6,274 bases of DNA from Lachnospiraceae bacterium (GTDB taxonomy: Bacteria; Bacillota; Clostridia; Lachnospirales; Lachnospiraceae), in assembly GCA_900770535.1 (NCBI GenBank), contig CAAHDV010000094.1:1-6274 (forward strand), given 5' to 3'. Position numbers and translations under genes: made by a program. The notes under the pieces are model-generated. The model had not been told where the DNA came from and ran no database searches. It worked only from the letters and a program-made list of their open reading frames with translations. The stretch's first letter is position 1. The number at the start of each line of letters is the position of its first letter. Below, piece after piece: positions 1-5,795 of the stretch.

Positions 1-33
1 AGTGAAAGGGGCGGATAATTATTGTGGATTATA
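1..33 (-). other. Short AT-rich spacer after spoIIIAE, window edge
   Basis: At least 33 bases follow the spoIIIAE stop without a visible start codon preceded by a ribosome binding site. This is longer than every other junction in the operon, which overlap or are separated by at most 12 bases. The next gene would be expected to be spoIIIAF, but nothing of it can be confirmed here. The minus strand contains TATAAT directly after the stop and an ATAATTAT palindrome, in an otherwise GC-rich neighbourhood. There is no matching -35 box, so no promoter is called. Confidence 0.4.
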
Positions 34-1326
34 CTAGGATGCCAGATAAGCTGCATTGGTTCCCTGGCAGATCAGGGCTATGGTGACCGCGAAAAGTAAA
101 AACCCGGAGGCTGTTACCGTCAGAAGCATTTTCTGCGCCTGGGCAGCACCGCTTAAACAGACCACCAGACGCTTGTCCGCCACCGGCTGCAGCACCGCAG
201 CCACGCTCCGGTAGATCAGATACAGTACAAACAGTCTTGCCAGAGGTACAATGGAAAACAGAAACAACAGTAGAACCGCCGCCGCTCCCATGGTATTCTT
301 GATCAGCACCCCAGAACCCAGCATCAGTTTTGTCACCGCTCCTGCCCCGTCTCCAATGCCGGGAATTGCCTGCAAAAGCCGCTGCATCCCGGCATTTTTC
401 ACAGAATCCGCATAGGGAAGCACCATGCCCTGAACCAGCTGGAATCCCAGTACGACTCCGAGCAGTGACCGGCTGCCCCACAAAACTGCGGATCTTAAAA
501 GATCCAGCATCCGGGACAGCATATCTTCCTTCACCATAGAACCAGCCATCACCGACAGAAAGTAGATGCGCACCAGCGGAAGCAGCAGTCCCGCATAGAG
601 TCTCTGCACTCCGGCAATCAGAAACAGGGCCGCCTCATACCAGGCCGCAGAGGAAAGCCCCGCTCCGGACCACACCACCGCTGTGAAATAAGAAGGAAGC
701 AGTACCTTCATAAACTGGATCTGGCTGTCTAAAACCCGGGCCGCAGCCTCCGCGCTTTCCCCAAACACCGCTGCCAGAAGCGCAAAGGACATCAGATAGG
801 TCAGAAAAAATCCGGTCTCTGCCATATGCCCGCCGGAGAATACTTCGGAAAATCCGGCAAACAGAGCCCCAAACAGGCCCAGCGCCAGAAGCCGCCCCGC
901 CATGCGGTTTTTTCCCTGCAGTTCTCCCAAAATTTCCTGACGCAGTCCGTCCAGGCACAGGGATGCCGCCTCCTTTGTATTGCCGGACGCCAGTGCCCGC
1001 ATCAGGTCTCCAAGGGTAAGCCGATGGCCGGAAGTTCCAAGCTCCTGTCTTAAATACGTCTCAATATCTCCGATGCCGGAAAGCCCGTCCCCCGAAAGTG
1101 CCGCCTCCACCGCGTTAAACATGCCCTCCGGCTCATCCACGGCAATTTCATCTGCAGCATCCAAGGTATCCGGTATCTGCTCCGTCTCCGGCGGCTCATC
1201 CGCACCAGCTTCCTGCACCGCGTCACCCGTGTCCATAGCCCACGTCCGGCTTCCCGGCCCGCTGAACACACAGAATAAAAAAAAGCCGGTCACAGGCAAA
1301 AACAGCCATCTTCTCCCCCGCCTCAT
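34..1326 (-). CDS. spoIIIAE: Stage III sporulation protein AE (SpoIIIAE)
   Basis: This is the large polytopic membrane protein of the SpoIIIA-SpoIIQ channel. It is made in the mother cell and inserted in the outer forespore membrane, where the complex is needed to keep the forespore active after engulfment. The product has 430 residues, somewhat longer than the roughly 400 usual for the family. Residues 1-30 are a signal-like sequence: basic RRGRR, then a hydrophobic core ending near SRTWA. Residues 32-68 are a strongly acidic linker, followed by a soluble segment to about 140. The rest is a series of hydrophobic segments (about 143-163, 172-190, 207-222, 229-262, 280-304, 345-372 and 400-421). 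Conserved-looking stretches include the PGIGDGAGAVTKLMLGSGVLIKN region (321-343), typical of the family. The ATG overlaps the spoIIIAD stop as ATGA, with a weak AGGGG about nine bases upstream, which suggests translational coupling. The gene is complete, ending in TAG at 34-36. Confidence 0.95.
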   Translation of the reverse strand: MRRGRRWLFLPVTGFFLFCVFSGPGSRTWAMDTGDAVQEAGADEPPETEQIPDTLDAADEIAVDEPEGMFNAVEAALSGDGLSGIGDIETYLRQELGTSGHRLTLGDLMRALASGNTKEAASLCLDGLRQEILGELQGKNRMAGRLLALGLFGALFAGFSEVFSGGHMAETGFFLTYLMSFALLAAVFGESAEAAARVLDSQIQFMKVLLPSYFTAVVWSGAGLSSAAWYEAALFLIAGVQRLYAGLLLPLVRIYFLSVMAGSMVKEDMLSRMLDLLRSAVLWGSRSLLGVVLGFQLVQGMVLPYADSVKNAGMQRLLQAIPGIGDGAGAVTKLMLGSGVLIKNTMGAAAVLLLFLFSIVPLARLFVLYLIYRSVAAVLQPVADKRLVVCLSGAAQAQKMLLTVTASGFLLFAVTIALICQGTNAAYLAS

Positions 1327-1709
1327 GCCAGAAGCCCCTGCAGCGTGTCCAGAAGCGCCAGGATAACCGGAAGGCTGACCGCCAGAATGGAAAGTTTTCC
1401 AAAAATCTCGATCTGGGTTCCCAGCGCCCCATAGCCCGCATCCTTACAGATTCCGGAGGAAAACTCCGCAATATAGGTGATCCCCGTCATTTTCAGCAGC
1501 GTATTCAAATAGACCGGATTGATGCGGATCATGTTCTGGATTTTCTGAAGCCCCTCTAAAATCCCCTTCAGTCTCAGGGTTCCGTAAAAAAAGATCACGC
1601 AGGCTGCTGCCAGCACCAGATACAGGCCGTACTCCCCTTTCAGGCTTTTTAGCTGGACTGCCATCAGCACTGTCATGATCCCGATGATTCCCACCGTTAC
1701 TACCGTCAT
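1323..1709 (-). CDS. spoIIIAD: Stage III sporulation protein AD (SpoIIIAD)
   Basis: This small integral membrane subunit of the SpoIIIA channel complex has 128 residues, the normal family size. An N-terminal membrane segment spans residues 2-20 and a second 28-44. An amphipathic middle follows, then a well-conserved family stretch at about 71-107 with LLKMTGITYIAEFSSGICKD and the AGYGALGTQIEIFGK continuation, and a final membrane segment at 105-126. The ATG lies eight bases after the spoIIIAC stop. Its Shine-Dalgarno is a modest GGGGAT that overlaps the spoIIIAC stop codon, so it is probably translated by ribosomes coming off spoIIIAC. Its own stop overlaps the spoIIIAE start. Identity is secure from both the sequence and its place in the AA-AB-AC-AD-AE order. 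Confidence 0.95.
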   Translation of the reverse strand: MTVVTVGIIGIMTVLMAVQLKSLKGEYGLYLVLAAACVIFFYGTLRLKGILEGLQKIQNMIRINPVYLNTLLKMTGITYIAEFSSGICKDAGYGALGTQIEIFGKLSILAVSLPVILALLDTLQGLLA

Positions 1710-1717
1710 AGCATCCC

Positions 1718-1912
1718 CTACAGTGCAAACAGATTTTTCATAGTTTCAAACAAATCATAAATATAAGGCACCAGCCAGAACAGCACCAGCACAAGGCCCG
1801 CCAGACTGGTCAGAAATGCCTGTTCTTCCCGCCCGCTGTGCCGCAGCACCTGGCAGATCACAGATACCAGGATTCCCACCGCGGCAATGCGAAAAATCAG
1901 ATTCACTCCCAT
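1718..1912 (-). CDS. spoIIIAC: Stage III sporulation protein AC (SpoIIIAC)
   Basis: This 64-residue membrane protein is the typical size of SpoIIIAC, the smallest subunit of the mother-cell side of the SpoIIIA-SpoIIQ complex. It has two hydrophobic helices (about residues 5-22 and 32-52). They are separated by a short polar turn with the family-like pattern QVLRHSGREEQA, and the protein ends in LVPYIYDLFETMKNLF. SpoIIIAC and SpoIIIAD are related in sequence at this helix-turn region. The start ATG is well supported by GGAGG (plus-strand 1919-1923) six bases upstream. The gene begins 12 bases after spoIIIAB ends and is followed eight bases later by spoIIIAD. Confidence 0.95.
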   Translation of the reverse strand: MGVNLIFRIAAVGILVSVICQVLRHSGREEQAFLTSLAGLVLVLFWLVPYIYDLFETMKNLFAL

Positions 1913-1924
1913 ATGTACCCTCCA

Positions 1925-2458
1925 TCAGACCAGGATCACCGCAAGGAACAGGCCGCCCATCACCCCAAGGCTTGTATACAGCCTGCACCGCTCCTGCCGG
2001 TGTTCCCGCAAAACCTGCAGCTCCGCGTCCACCTGTTCCAGATACAAAAGAAGCGTCCGTTCTTGAGTCTCCCGGTCCAGAAAGCCAAGGTGTTCTCCCA
2101 GATTTTCCAGGGTCTGCCTGTCCGACTTTGAAAGTGCCGTCTTCCCTTCCATTTCAGAAACCGCGTTCCTCCAGATCGCGGAAAATGGTTCCCCGGGCTG
2201 CGACTCCAGAGTAGCCGCTGTTTCCAGAAACAGGCTTCCAAGGACTCCGTCCACCCGTTTTCCCACGGTTTCCAGCGCTTCCGGCAGCGGCGCGCTGGCA
2301 TACAGGATCTGCCCCTTTAAAAGAAATACCATCTGTTTTAACTGCTCCAGCTCCAGAATCCGCTGCCGGTACCGCCCGGAAAACCAGATTCCGGTCCCCG
2401 CAGCCCCGCACAGGATGCAGGCTGCGCCAAACAGCTTCATCCATCCCTGCATACTCAA
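1925..2458 (-). CDS. spoIIIAB: Stage III sporulation protein AB (SpoIIIAB)
   Basis: Bitopic membrane protein of the SpoIIIA complex, thought to work with the ATPase SpoIIIAA. With the start chosen here it has 177 residues, close to the family's ~170. It has an N-terminal membrane helix (about 7-28), then a long helical cytoplasmic domain with the family pattern LKGQILYASAPLPEALETVG (about 47-66) and an LGFLDRETQ segment (about 124-132). A C-terminal hydrophobic helix (about 161-177) ends the protein. Three in-frame starts are possible. GTG at 2464 is only three bases from the GGAGG and ATG at 2452 is 15 bases away. TTG at 2458 sits nine bases away and forms a TTGA overlap with the spoIIIAA stop, so TTG is preferred. 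The choice changes only a few N-terminal residues. Confidence 0.93.
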   Translation of the reverse strand: MSMQGWMKLFGAACILCGAAGTGIWFSGRYRQRILELEQLKQMVFLLKGQILYASAPLPEALETVGKRVDGVLGSLFLETAATLESQPGEPFSAIWRNAVSEMEGKTALSKSDRQTLENLGEHLGFLDRETQERTLLLYLEQVDAELQVLREHRQERCRLYTSLGVMGGLFLAVILV

Positions 2459-3420
2459 AAGCACTCACCTCCCACCGGATAAAGCCTGCATCCCCTGGAA
2501 TCGTAGATTTCCCCGATGTTGCCCACTTTTCCCCTGTTATTTAAGATCACGTACCGCTCGAACCATTTTTCCAGCACCATTTTCCGAAGCACCGGTTTCT
2601 GCTTGATGTCCTCGATGGAGCTTCCATGTACCGTGGCCACCAGCTTGCAGCCGCAGTTCATCACATATTCAATGGCCTCTAAATCTTCCCGGCTTCCAAT
2701 CTCGTCCACCGCGATGACCTGGGGTGACATGGTGCGGATCAGCATCATCATCCCCTGGGCCTTGGGACAGCAGTCCAGAATGTCCGTCCGGATTCCCAGT
2801 TCATTCTGCGGGATCCCCTGATAACAGGCGCCAATTTCCGAGCGCTCGTCAATGACACCGATGGTCAGGCCCGCATGCTCCGCGCTTCCATTGGACACCT
2901 GACGGATAATATCACGCAAAAGCGTGGTCTTCCCACACCGCGGCGGCGAAATGATGAGTGTGTGAAAGATCATGTCCCGGTCATACAGATACGGCAGCAC
3001 TGCCTCCGCACAGCCCTTCACCTGATGGGACAGGCGTACATTGATAAAAGAGATGAACTTCATGCTGCGGATCCCGTGGCCGTCCGTGATGGTTTTTCCG
3101 GCAATGCCGATGCGGTGCCCGCCCTGGATCGTAATGAACCCCTGCTTGATTTCCTCCTCAAAAGCATACAGAGAATAACTGCTCATATAATCCAGCGTTT
3201 CCTTCAGCGCCTCTCTGGTCACCAGGTACGCCTCCTCTGCCCGCATGCTTAAATTTCCTCCCCTGGTGATGTAATACTCCCGGTTGTTGCAGATCATCAG
3301 AAGCGGTGCGTGAACACGCAGGCGGATCTCCTGTACCTGTTCAAAATCTACCGTGACCTGCTTTAAGATCTCCCGGATATCTTTGGAAAAAATCTTGATC
3401 AGTTCCTCCCGCTTATCCAA
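2455..3420 (-). CDS. spoIIIAA: Stage III sporulation protein AA, secretion-type ATPase (SpoIIIAA)
   Basis: This is the cytoplasmic ATPase of the SpoIIIA channel, related to the AAA/secretion ATPases of type II/IV systems, and thought to energise the mother cell-forespore conduit. The product has 321 residues, normal length. The N-terminal domain carries the EIRLRVHAPL motif (31-40) and an IQGGHRIGIAGK stretch (98-109). The nucleotide-binding core has a Walker A-like SPPRCGKTT (158-166), in which the first Gly is Ser. It is followed by DERSEI (191-196), Walker B VIAVDEIG (235-242) and a VATVHG sensor-like segment (261-266). The only plausible start is TTG at 3420-3418, nine bases after GGAGG; no ATG or GTG lies in frame just upstream. 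It is the first gene of the spoIIIA operon. A candidate sigma-E promoter and a hairpin lie in the 73-base gap before it. It overlaps spoIIIAB by four bases. Confidence 0.96.
   Translation of the reverse strand: MDKREELIKIFSKDIREILKQVTVDFEQVQEIRLRVHAPLLMICNNREYYITRGGNLSMRAEEAYLVTREALKETLDYMSSYSLYAFEEEIKQGFITIQGGHRIGIAGKTITDGHGIRSMKFISFINVRLSHQVKGCAEAVLPYLYDRDMIFHTLIISPPRCGKTTLLRDIIRQVSNGSAEHAGLTIGVIDERSEIGACYQGIPQNELGIRTDILDCCPKAQGMMMLIRTMSPQVIAVDEIGSREDLEAIEYVMNCGCKLVATVHGSSIEDIKQKPVLRKMVLEKWFERYVILNNRGKVGNIGEIYDSRGCRLYPVGGECF
2464..2472 (-). promoter_or_regulatory. spoIIIAB ribosome binding site
   Basis: GGAGGTGAG on the minus strand, within the last codons of spoIIIAA, is an extended match to the 16S rRNA 3' end. 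Its GGAGG lies nine bases from TTG at 2458, three from GTG at 2464 and 15 from ATG at 2452. This spacing is the reason for choosing the TTG start of spoIIIAB. Confidence 0.65.
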
Positions 3421-3468
3421 AAAAACACCCCTCCCCCTGCATAATATATATGAGGGAAGGGGTGTTTT
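3421..3468 (-). terminator. Hairpin with U-tract between the cell-wall-binding protein gene and spoIIIAA
   Basis: On the minus strand the arm AAAACACCCCT (plus-strand 3458-3468) pairs perfectly over 11 bases with AGGGGTGTTTT (3422-3432). After one mismatch the stem continues as three G-C pairs (3434-3436 with 3454-3456). The loop is AT-rich. The 3' arm runs into seven Us (3419-3425), so it looks like an intrinsic terminator for the upstream transcript. Four U residues are part of the stem, so the free U-tract is short, and termination may be partial. The 3' arm also contains the spoIIIAA Shine-Dalgarno. The structure would be roughly symmetric on the plus strand, but no gene there needs it. 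Confidence 0.75.
3428..3437 (-). promoter_or_regulatory. spoIIIAA ribosome binding site, inside hairpin arm
   Basis: GGGGGAGGGG on the minus strand contains GGAGG (3430-3434) nine bases upstream of the TTG start. This spacing decides the start codon. Half of the element (3428-3432) is part of the 11-bp stem of the hairpin, and 3434-3436 pair in the inner stem. The site is therefore accessible only when the upstream arm is absent or unpaired. Confidence 0.75.
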
Positions 3469-3474
3469 ATATTC
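3445..3474 (-). promoter_or_regulatory. Candidate sigma-E (mother-cell) promoter of the spoIIIA operon
   Basis: Read on the minus strand, GAATATA (3474-3468) fits the -35 pattern of sigma-E promoters (KMATATT) at six of seven positions. CATATATA (3452-3445) fits the -10 pattern (CATACAHT) at six of eight, including the leading CATA. The spacer is 15 bases, acceptable for sigma-E. In Bacillus subtilis spoIIIA is a sigma-E operon, so the position immediately before spoIIIAA is as expected. A start about seven bases after the -10 would fall near 3438, giving a leader of only about 18 bases that begins just before the GGGGGAGGGG ribosome binding site. The promoter is inferred from pattern and context only. 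Confidence 0.6.
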
Positions 3475-3493
3475 ATTTTACAGAATTTTCCTT

Positions 3494-4240
3494 TTACTGC
3501 TGTAATGCGCCGGATGCGTCAAACCGGTACTGCGCGCCGTCAATGGTGTACTCACCAACTGCCATGGCACCGCTTGCCGTGCAATAGTAGCGGTTTCCGT
3601 TCCAGTCGATCCAGCCGGTCTGCATATAGCCCTGATCATCGAAGAAGTACCAGGTTCCATTTGCCGGATCCTGCCACCAGCCGCCCTTCGGGTAGCTGCC
3701 GTCCGCGTTCTGATACCACCAGCGGCCAGTGCCTGCTTCCTGGATCCATTTTGCCTGGATCACAACAGAAGCCTCTTTCTCTTCTGTGGCCTGGCCATCT
3801 TCCTTTTTGCCCGGACCGCCGTTCTGTAACTGGGATGTGCTTCCACCGTTTTTGATCATGTCGGCAAAATCTTCAGAAACGTAAGTTTCCTCAGATTCTT
3901 CGGACCAGTAACCATCTGTAAATTCCTTGGAATTGGACTTTGCCAGGGCACGCACCTTAAAGGTGTAATCGCCCTCTTTGGTCATCTTCTTTTCCATGTC
4001 GAAGGAATCTTTTTTGGTTTTAATGCTCTCCACCTGGGACTCGTTGCAGTAAAGGCGAACCTCATACTGGTAGGCGTCATCCACCTTCTCCCAGTTTGCC
4101 GTGGTGCCATCATCTCCCCAGTACAGCTCTGACACGGTATCCAGTCTGGTCTTGGATGCCGCAAGCGCGGTTGCCGCTCCCGCAATCGTCAACAGTCCTG
4201 CTGCCACAACCAGGGCAATTCCCTTTTTCCAGTTTTTCAT
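3494..4240 (-). CDS. Secreted Fn3-like protein with C-terminal cell-wall-binding (choline-binding-type) repeats
   Basis: Exported, probably cell-wall-attached protein of 248 residues; function unknown. Residues 1-27 are a clear signal peptide (basic MKNWKK, hydrophobic core, cleavage likely after ATALA near residue 27). Residues about 30-116 look like a single fibronectin-III/Ig-like beta domain: LYW, then ANWEKVDDAYQYEVRLY, a hydrophilic turn, YTFKVRALA and YWSEES. A low-complexity linker rich in G, Q, E and K (about 131-158) follows. The C-terminus has four short aromatic-Gly repeats of the CW_binding_1/choline-binding type, starting near 164, 188, 210 and 231, with cores such as GRWWYQNADGSY, GTWYFFDDQGYMQTGW and GNRYYCTASGAMA. 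No enzymatic domain is visible, so it may be a wall-bound scaffold or adhesin. The ATG is nine bases after AAAAGGAGG (plus-strand 4250-4258), a very strong site. It lies 35 bases after rlmH with no terminator between, so readthrough from rlmH is likely, and it ends at the hairpin before spoIIIAA. Confidence 0.85.
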   Translation of the reverse strand: MKNWKKGIALVVAAGLLTIAGAATALAASKTRLDTVSELYWGDDGTTANWEKVDDAYQYEVRLYCNESQVESIKTKKDSFDMEKKMTKEGDYTFKVRALAKSNSKEFTDGYWSEESEETYVSEDFADMIKNGGSTSQLQNGGPGKKEDGQATEEKEASVVIQAKWIQEAGTGRWWYQNADGSYPKGGWWQDPANGTWYFFDDQGYMQTGWIDWNGNRYYCTASGAMAVGEYTIDGAQYRFDASGALQQ

Positions 4241-4275
4241 ATGAAACTACCTCCTTTTGATCATGAAACCCTTTT

Positions 4276-4755
4276 TTATTTATGATATGGTTCTTTATGA
4301 ATAATCCGGTAGCTGCGGTAGATCTGCTCTAACAGGATCACCCGCATCAGCTGGTGCGGAAATGTCATCTTTGAAAAGCTCAGCCTGTAGTCGGCCCGGT
4401 TTAAGACCGCCTCTGAAAGTCCCAGGGAGCCGCCGATCACAAAGACCAGCTGGCTGACACCGCCAATGCCCAGCTTATCGATCTTTTCCGCCAGTTCCAC
4501 GGAATCCAGCATTTTCCCGTCAATGGCCAGCGCGATCACAAACGCGCCATCTTTGATCTGCTCGAGGATCCGTTTCCCCTCTTTCTCCTTAATCTGCTGT
4601 TCTTCTGCTTCGCTGGCTTTATCTGGCGTCTTTTCGTCGGCCACCTGAAGGATTTCCAGCTTACAGTACCGGCTCAGGCGCTTCGCGTACTCCGCGATGG
4701 CATCCGTATAAAATTTTTCCTTGATCTTTCCTACTGTAACCAGTGTAATCTTCAT
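4276..4755 (-). CDS. rlmH: 23S rRNA (pseudouridine(1915)-N3)-methyltransferase RlmH
   Basis: SPOUT-family enzyme that uses S-adenosylmethionine to methylate N3 of pseudouridine 1915 in helix 69 of 23S rRNA, acting on assembled 70S ribosomes in the cytoplasm. The 159 residues are the family's normal length. It shows the typical start [16 protein letters not shown] and a LAIDGK strand-turn (77-81). The cofactor-binding knot region has [10 protein letters not shown] (105-114), and the C-terminal signature is [20 protein letters not shown] (125-144) with IYRSYRII and the terminal PYHK. The ATG forms an ATGA overlap with the upstream hydrolase stop and has AGGAG a few bases upstream, so it should be translated in tandem with the hydrolase. 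The gene is intact, with no unusual residues noticed in the motifs. Confidence 0.97.
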   Translation of the reverse strand: MKITLVTVGKIKEKFYTDAIAEYAKRLSRYCKLEILQVADEKTPDKASEAEEQQIKEKEGKRILEQIKDGAFVIALAIDGKMLDSVELAEKIDKLGIGGVSQLVFVIGGSLGLSEAVLNRADYRLSFSKMTFPHQLMRVILLEQIYRSYRIIHKEPYHK

Positions 4756-5738
4756 GCCTCTCTCCTGCTTCTTTCTCTTCCGGATTTCACCCGCTTTACG
4801 GCTTTTCCTTCTTTCTTGCGCTCAATGCAGTAGATGATCTCCAGAAAACGGCTTACTTCCTCCCAGGCCTCCCGGCTTTCCGGAATCAGGCGCAGGGCCA
4901 TCTGAAACACATGGAACATGCCTTCATAAACCGTAACGCGGAGTTTTCCATGGACTTTGCGCACCATTTCCGCAGCCCTTAAGGTATCATCTAACAGTAC
5001 CTCCTCGCTTCCCACCTGAAACAGTATGGGCGGAAAGCCTTCAAAACTTCCAAACAGCGGGGAAATATACGGATCCTTCGGATCTGCCTCTCCAATGTAG
5101 GTGCTGTGAAACAACATGTTGTCGGTGGTGCCGCCAAACTGGGGATCCCGGTCAAAATTGGTCTGGTAAGATGCTCCGCTGTTGGTTAAGTCCGTCCAGG
5201 GAGACATGACCAGCACACCGGCCGGCAGTTCTATGCCATGATCCCGCAGGTACATGACCAGAGCCAGAGCCAGGCCGCCTCCCGCGGAATCTCCGGCAAT
5301 CACAATCTTGTCCGCGTCGTAATGCTTTTCTCCGATCAGCCACTGATAAGCCGCCACCGCGTCCTTAAGGGCTGCCGGGTACGGATGCTCCGGCGCCACC
5401 CGGTAATCAATCGTCAGCACATCTCCGCCAAAGCTCCTGCGGCAGTACTGAATCGCGAAATCCCGGTAAATATTCTTCATGGGGCCAATGTAACCGCCTC
5501 CGTGAAGCTGCAGGATCACTCGTCCGGTACAAACACCGGTGGGCCGGAGATATTCCATCTTAAAATGCGGCATCTCCACAATCTCATATTCATAATCCGG
5601 CGGGCAGATCCAGGCCGGTTCCTTCGGATCCATCCGGTATTCCCCGGTCTGGATCTTATGTCCCATGGCGGAATCCATCATGTTCTTCATCATGTCCCGC
5701 ACCAGTTTTCCGCGCAGACTCACTTCTCTGTTTTTCAA
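4752..5738 (-). CDS. Alpha/beta hydrolase, hormone-sensitive-lipase-type esterase
   Basis: Cytoplasmic serine esterase of the HSL (bacterial family IV) group, expected to hydrolyse short-chain or small-molecule esters; substrate unknown. Residues are numbered from the TTG start (328 aa). The oxyanion motif HGGGY is at 79-83, [13 protein letters not shown] at 111-123, and the nucleophile elbow GDSAGGG puts Ser at 151. GSEEVLLDD (243-251) is the acid region and GMFHVF supplies His 276. The acid position, normally Asp in D-x-L-x-D, appears to be Glu246. The protein ends in a basic, charged tail. A longer GTG start at 5795 is possible and would butt directly on the upstream stop, but it has no ribosome binding site. 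TTG at 5738 has GGAGG eight bases upstream, so it is preferred. It follows an acyltransferase-like gene by 57 bases and overlaps rlmH by four. Confidence 0.9.
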   Translation of the reverse strand: MKNREVSLRGKLVRDMMKNMMDSAMGHKIQTGEYRMDPKEPAWICPPDYEYEIVEMPHFKMEYLRPTGVCTGRVILQLHGGGYIGPMKNIYRDFAIQYCRRSFGGDVLTIDYRVAPEHPYPAALKDAVAAYQWLIGEKHYDADKIVIAGDSAGGGLALALVMYLRDHGIELPAGVLVMSPWTDLTNSGASYQTNFDRDPQFGGTTDNMLFHSTYIGEADPKDPYISPLFGSFEGFPPILFQVGSEEVLLDDTLRAAEMVRKVHGKLRVTVYEGMFHVFQMALRLIPESREAWEEVSRFLEIIYCIERKKEGKAVKRVKSGRERSRREA

Positions 5739-5746
5739 GCAATCTT

Positions 5747-5751
5747 CCTCC
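5747..5751 (-). promoter_or_regulatory. Ribosome binding site deciding the TTG start of the hydrolase
   Basis: GGAGG on the minus strand lies eight bases before TTG at 5738. No comparable site precedes the upstream in-frame GTG at 5795 (the sequence there is the GC-rich end of the previous gene). This supports a product beginning [11 protein letters not shown]. Confidence 0.7.
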
Positions 5752-5795
5752 GTCTTAAGCTTAGTCTGTTTTGTTTCTGCCCGATTCTGCCACAC

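Noticed and set aside
28..33. TATAAT on the minus strand after spoIIIAE as a sigma-A promoter
   Set aside because: No TTGACA-like element lies 16-18 bases upstream, where the sequence is the end of spoIIIAE. A lone -10 match in an AT-rich gap is not sufficient.
29..481. Minus-strand open frame of 150 codons within spoIIIAE in another frame
   Set aside because: It is fully contained in spoIIIAE, is Gly/Cys/Ser-rich without a domain, and is explained by the GC-rich sequence of the real gene.
980..1366. Plus-strand open frame of 128 codons opposite spoIIIAE
   Set aside because: Its Ser/Pro-rich translation is the antisense of the acidic linker and signal sequence of SpoIIIAE. No start signal or domain is visible.
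3458..3490. Plus-strand terminator function of the hairpin, followed by TTTTATATTCATTTTA
   Set aside because: No plus-strand gene exists to be terminated. The T-rich sequence is better explained as the AT-rich -35 region of the minus-strand promoter.
4241..4275. Direct repeat GTTTCAT and a TGATCA palindrome between rlmH and the secreted-protein gene
   Set aside because: The repeat is only seven bases and one copy overlaps the ribosome binding site to start-codon spacing. TGATCA is a common six-base palindrome. No stable hairpin or T-tract makes it a terminator or operator.
5739..5795. N-terminal extension of the hydrolase from GTG at 5795
   Set aside because: No ribosome binding site precedes it, and the added residues (WQNRAETKQTKLKTEED) do not look like family sequence. 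The TTG at 5738 has an ideal site. The extension also happens to abut the previous stop, which is probably chance.
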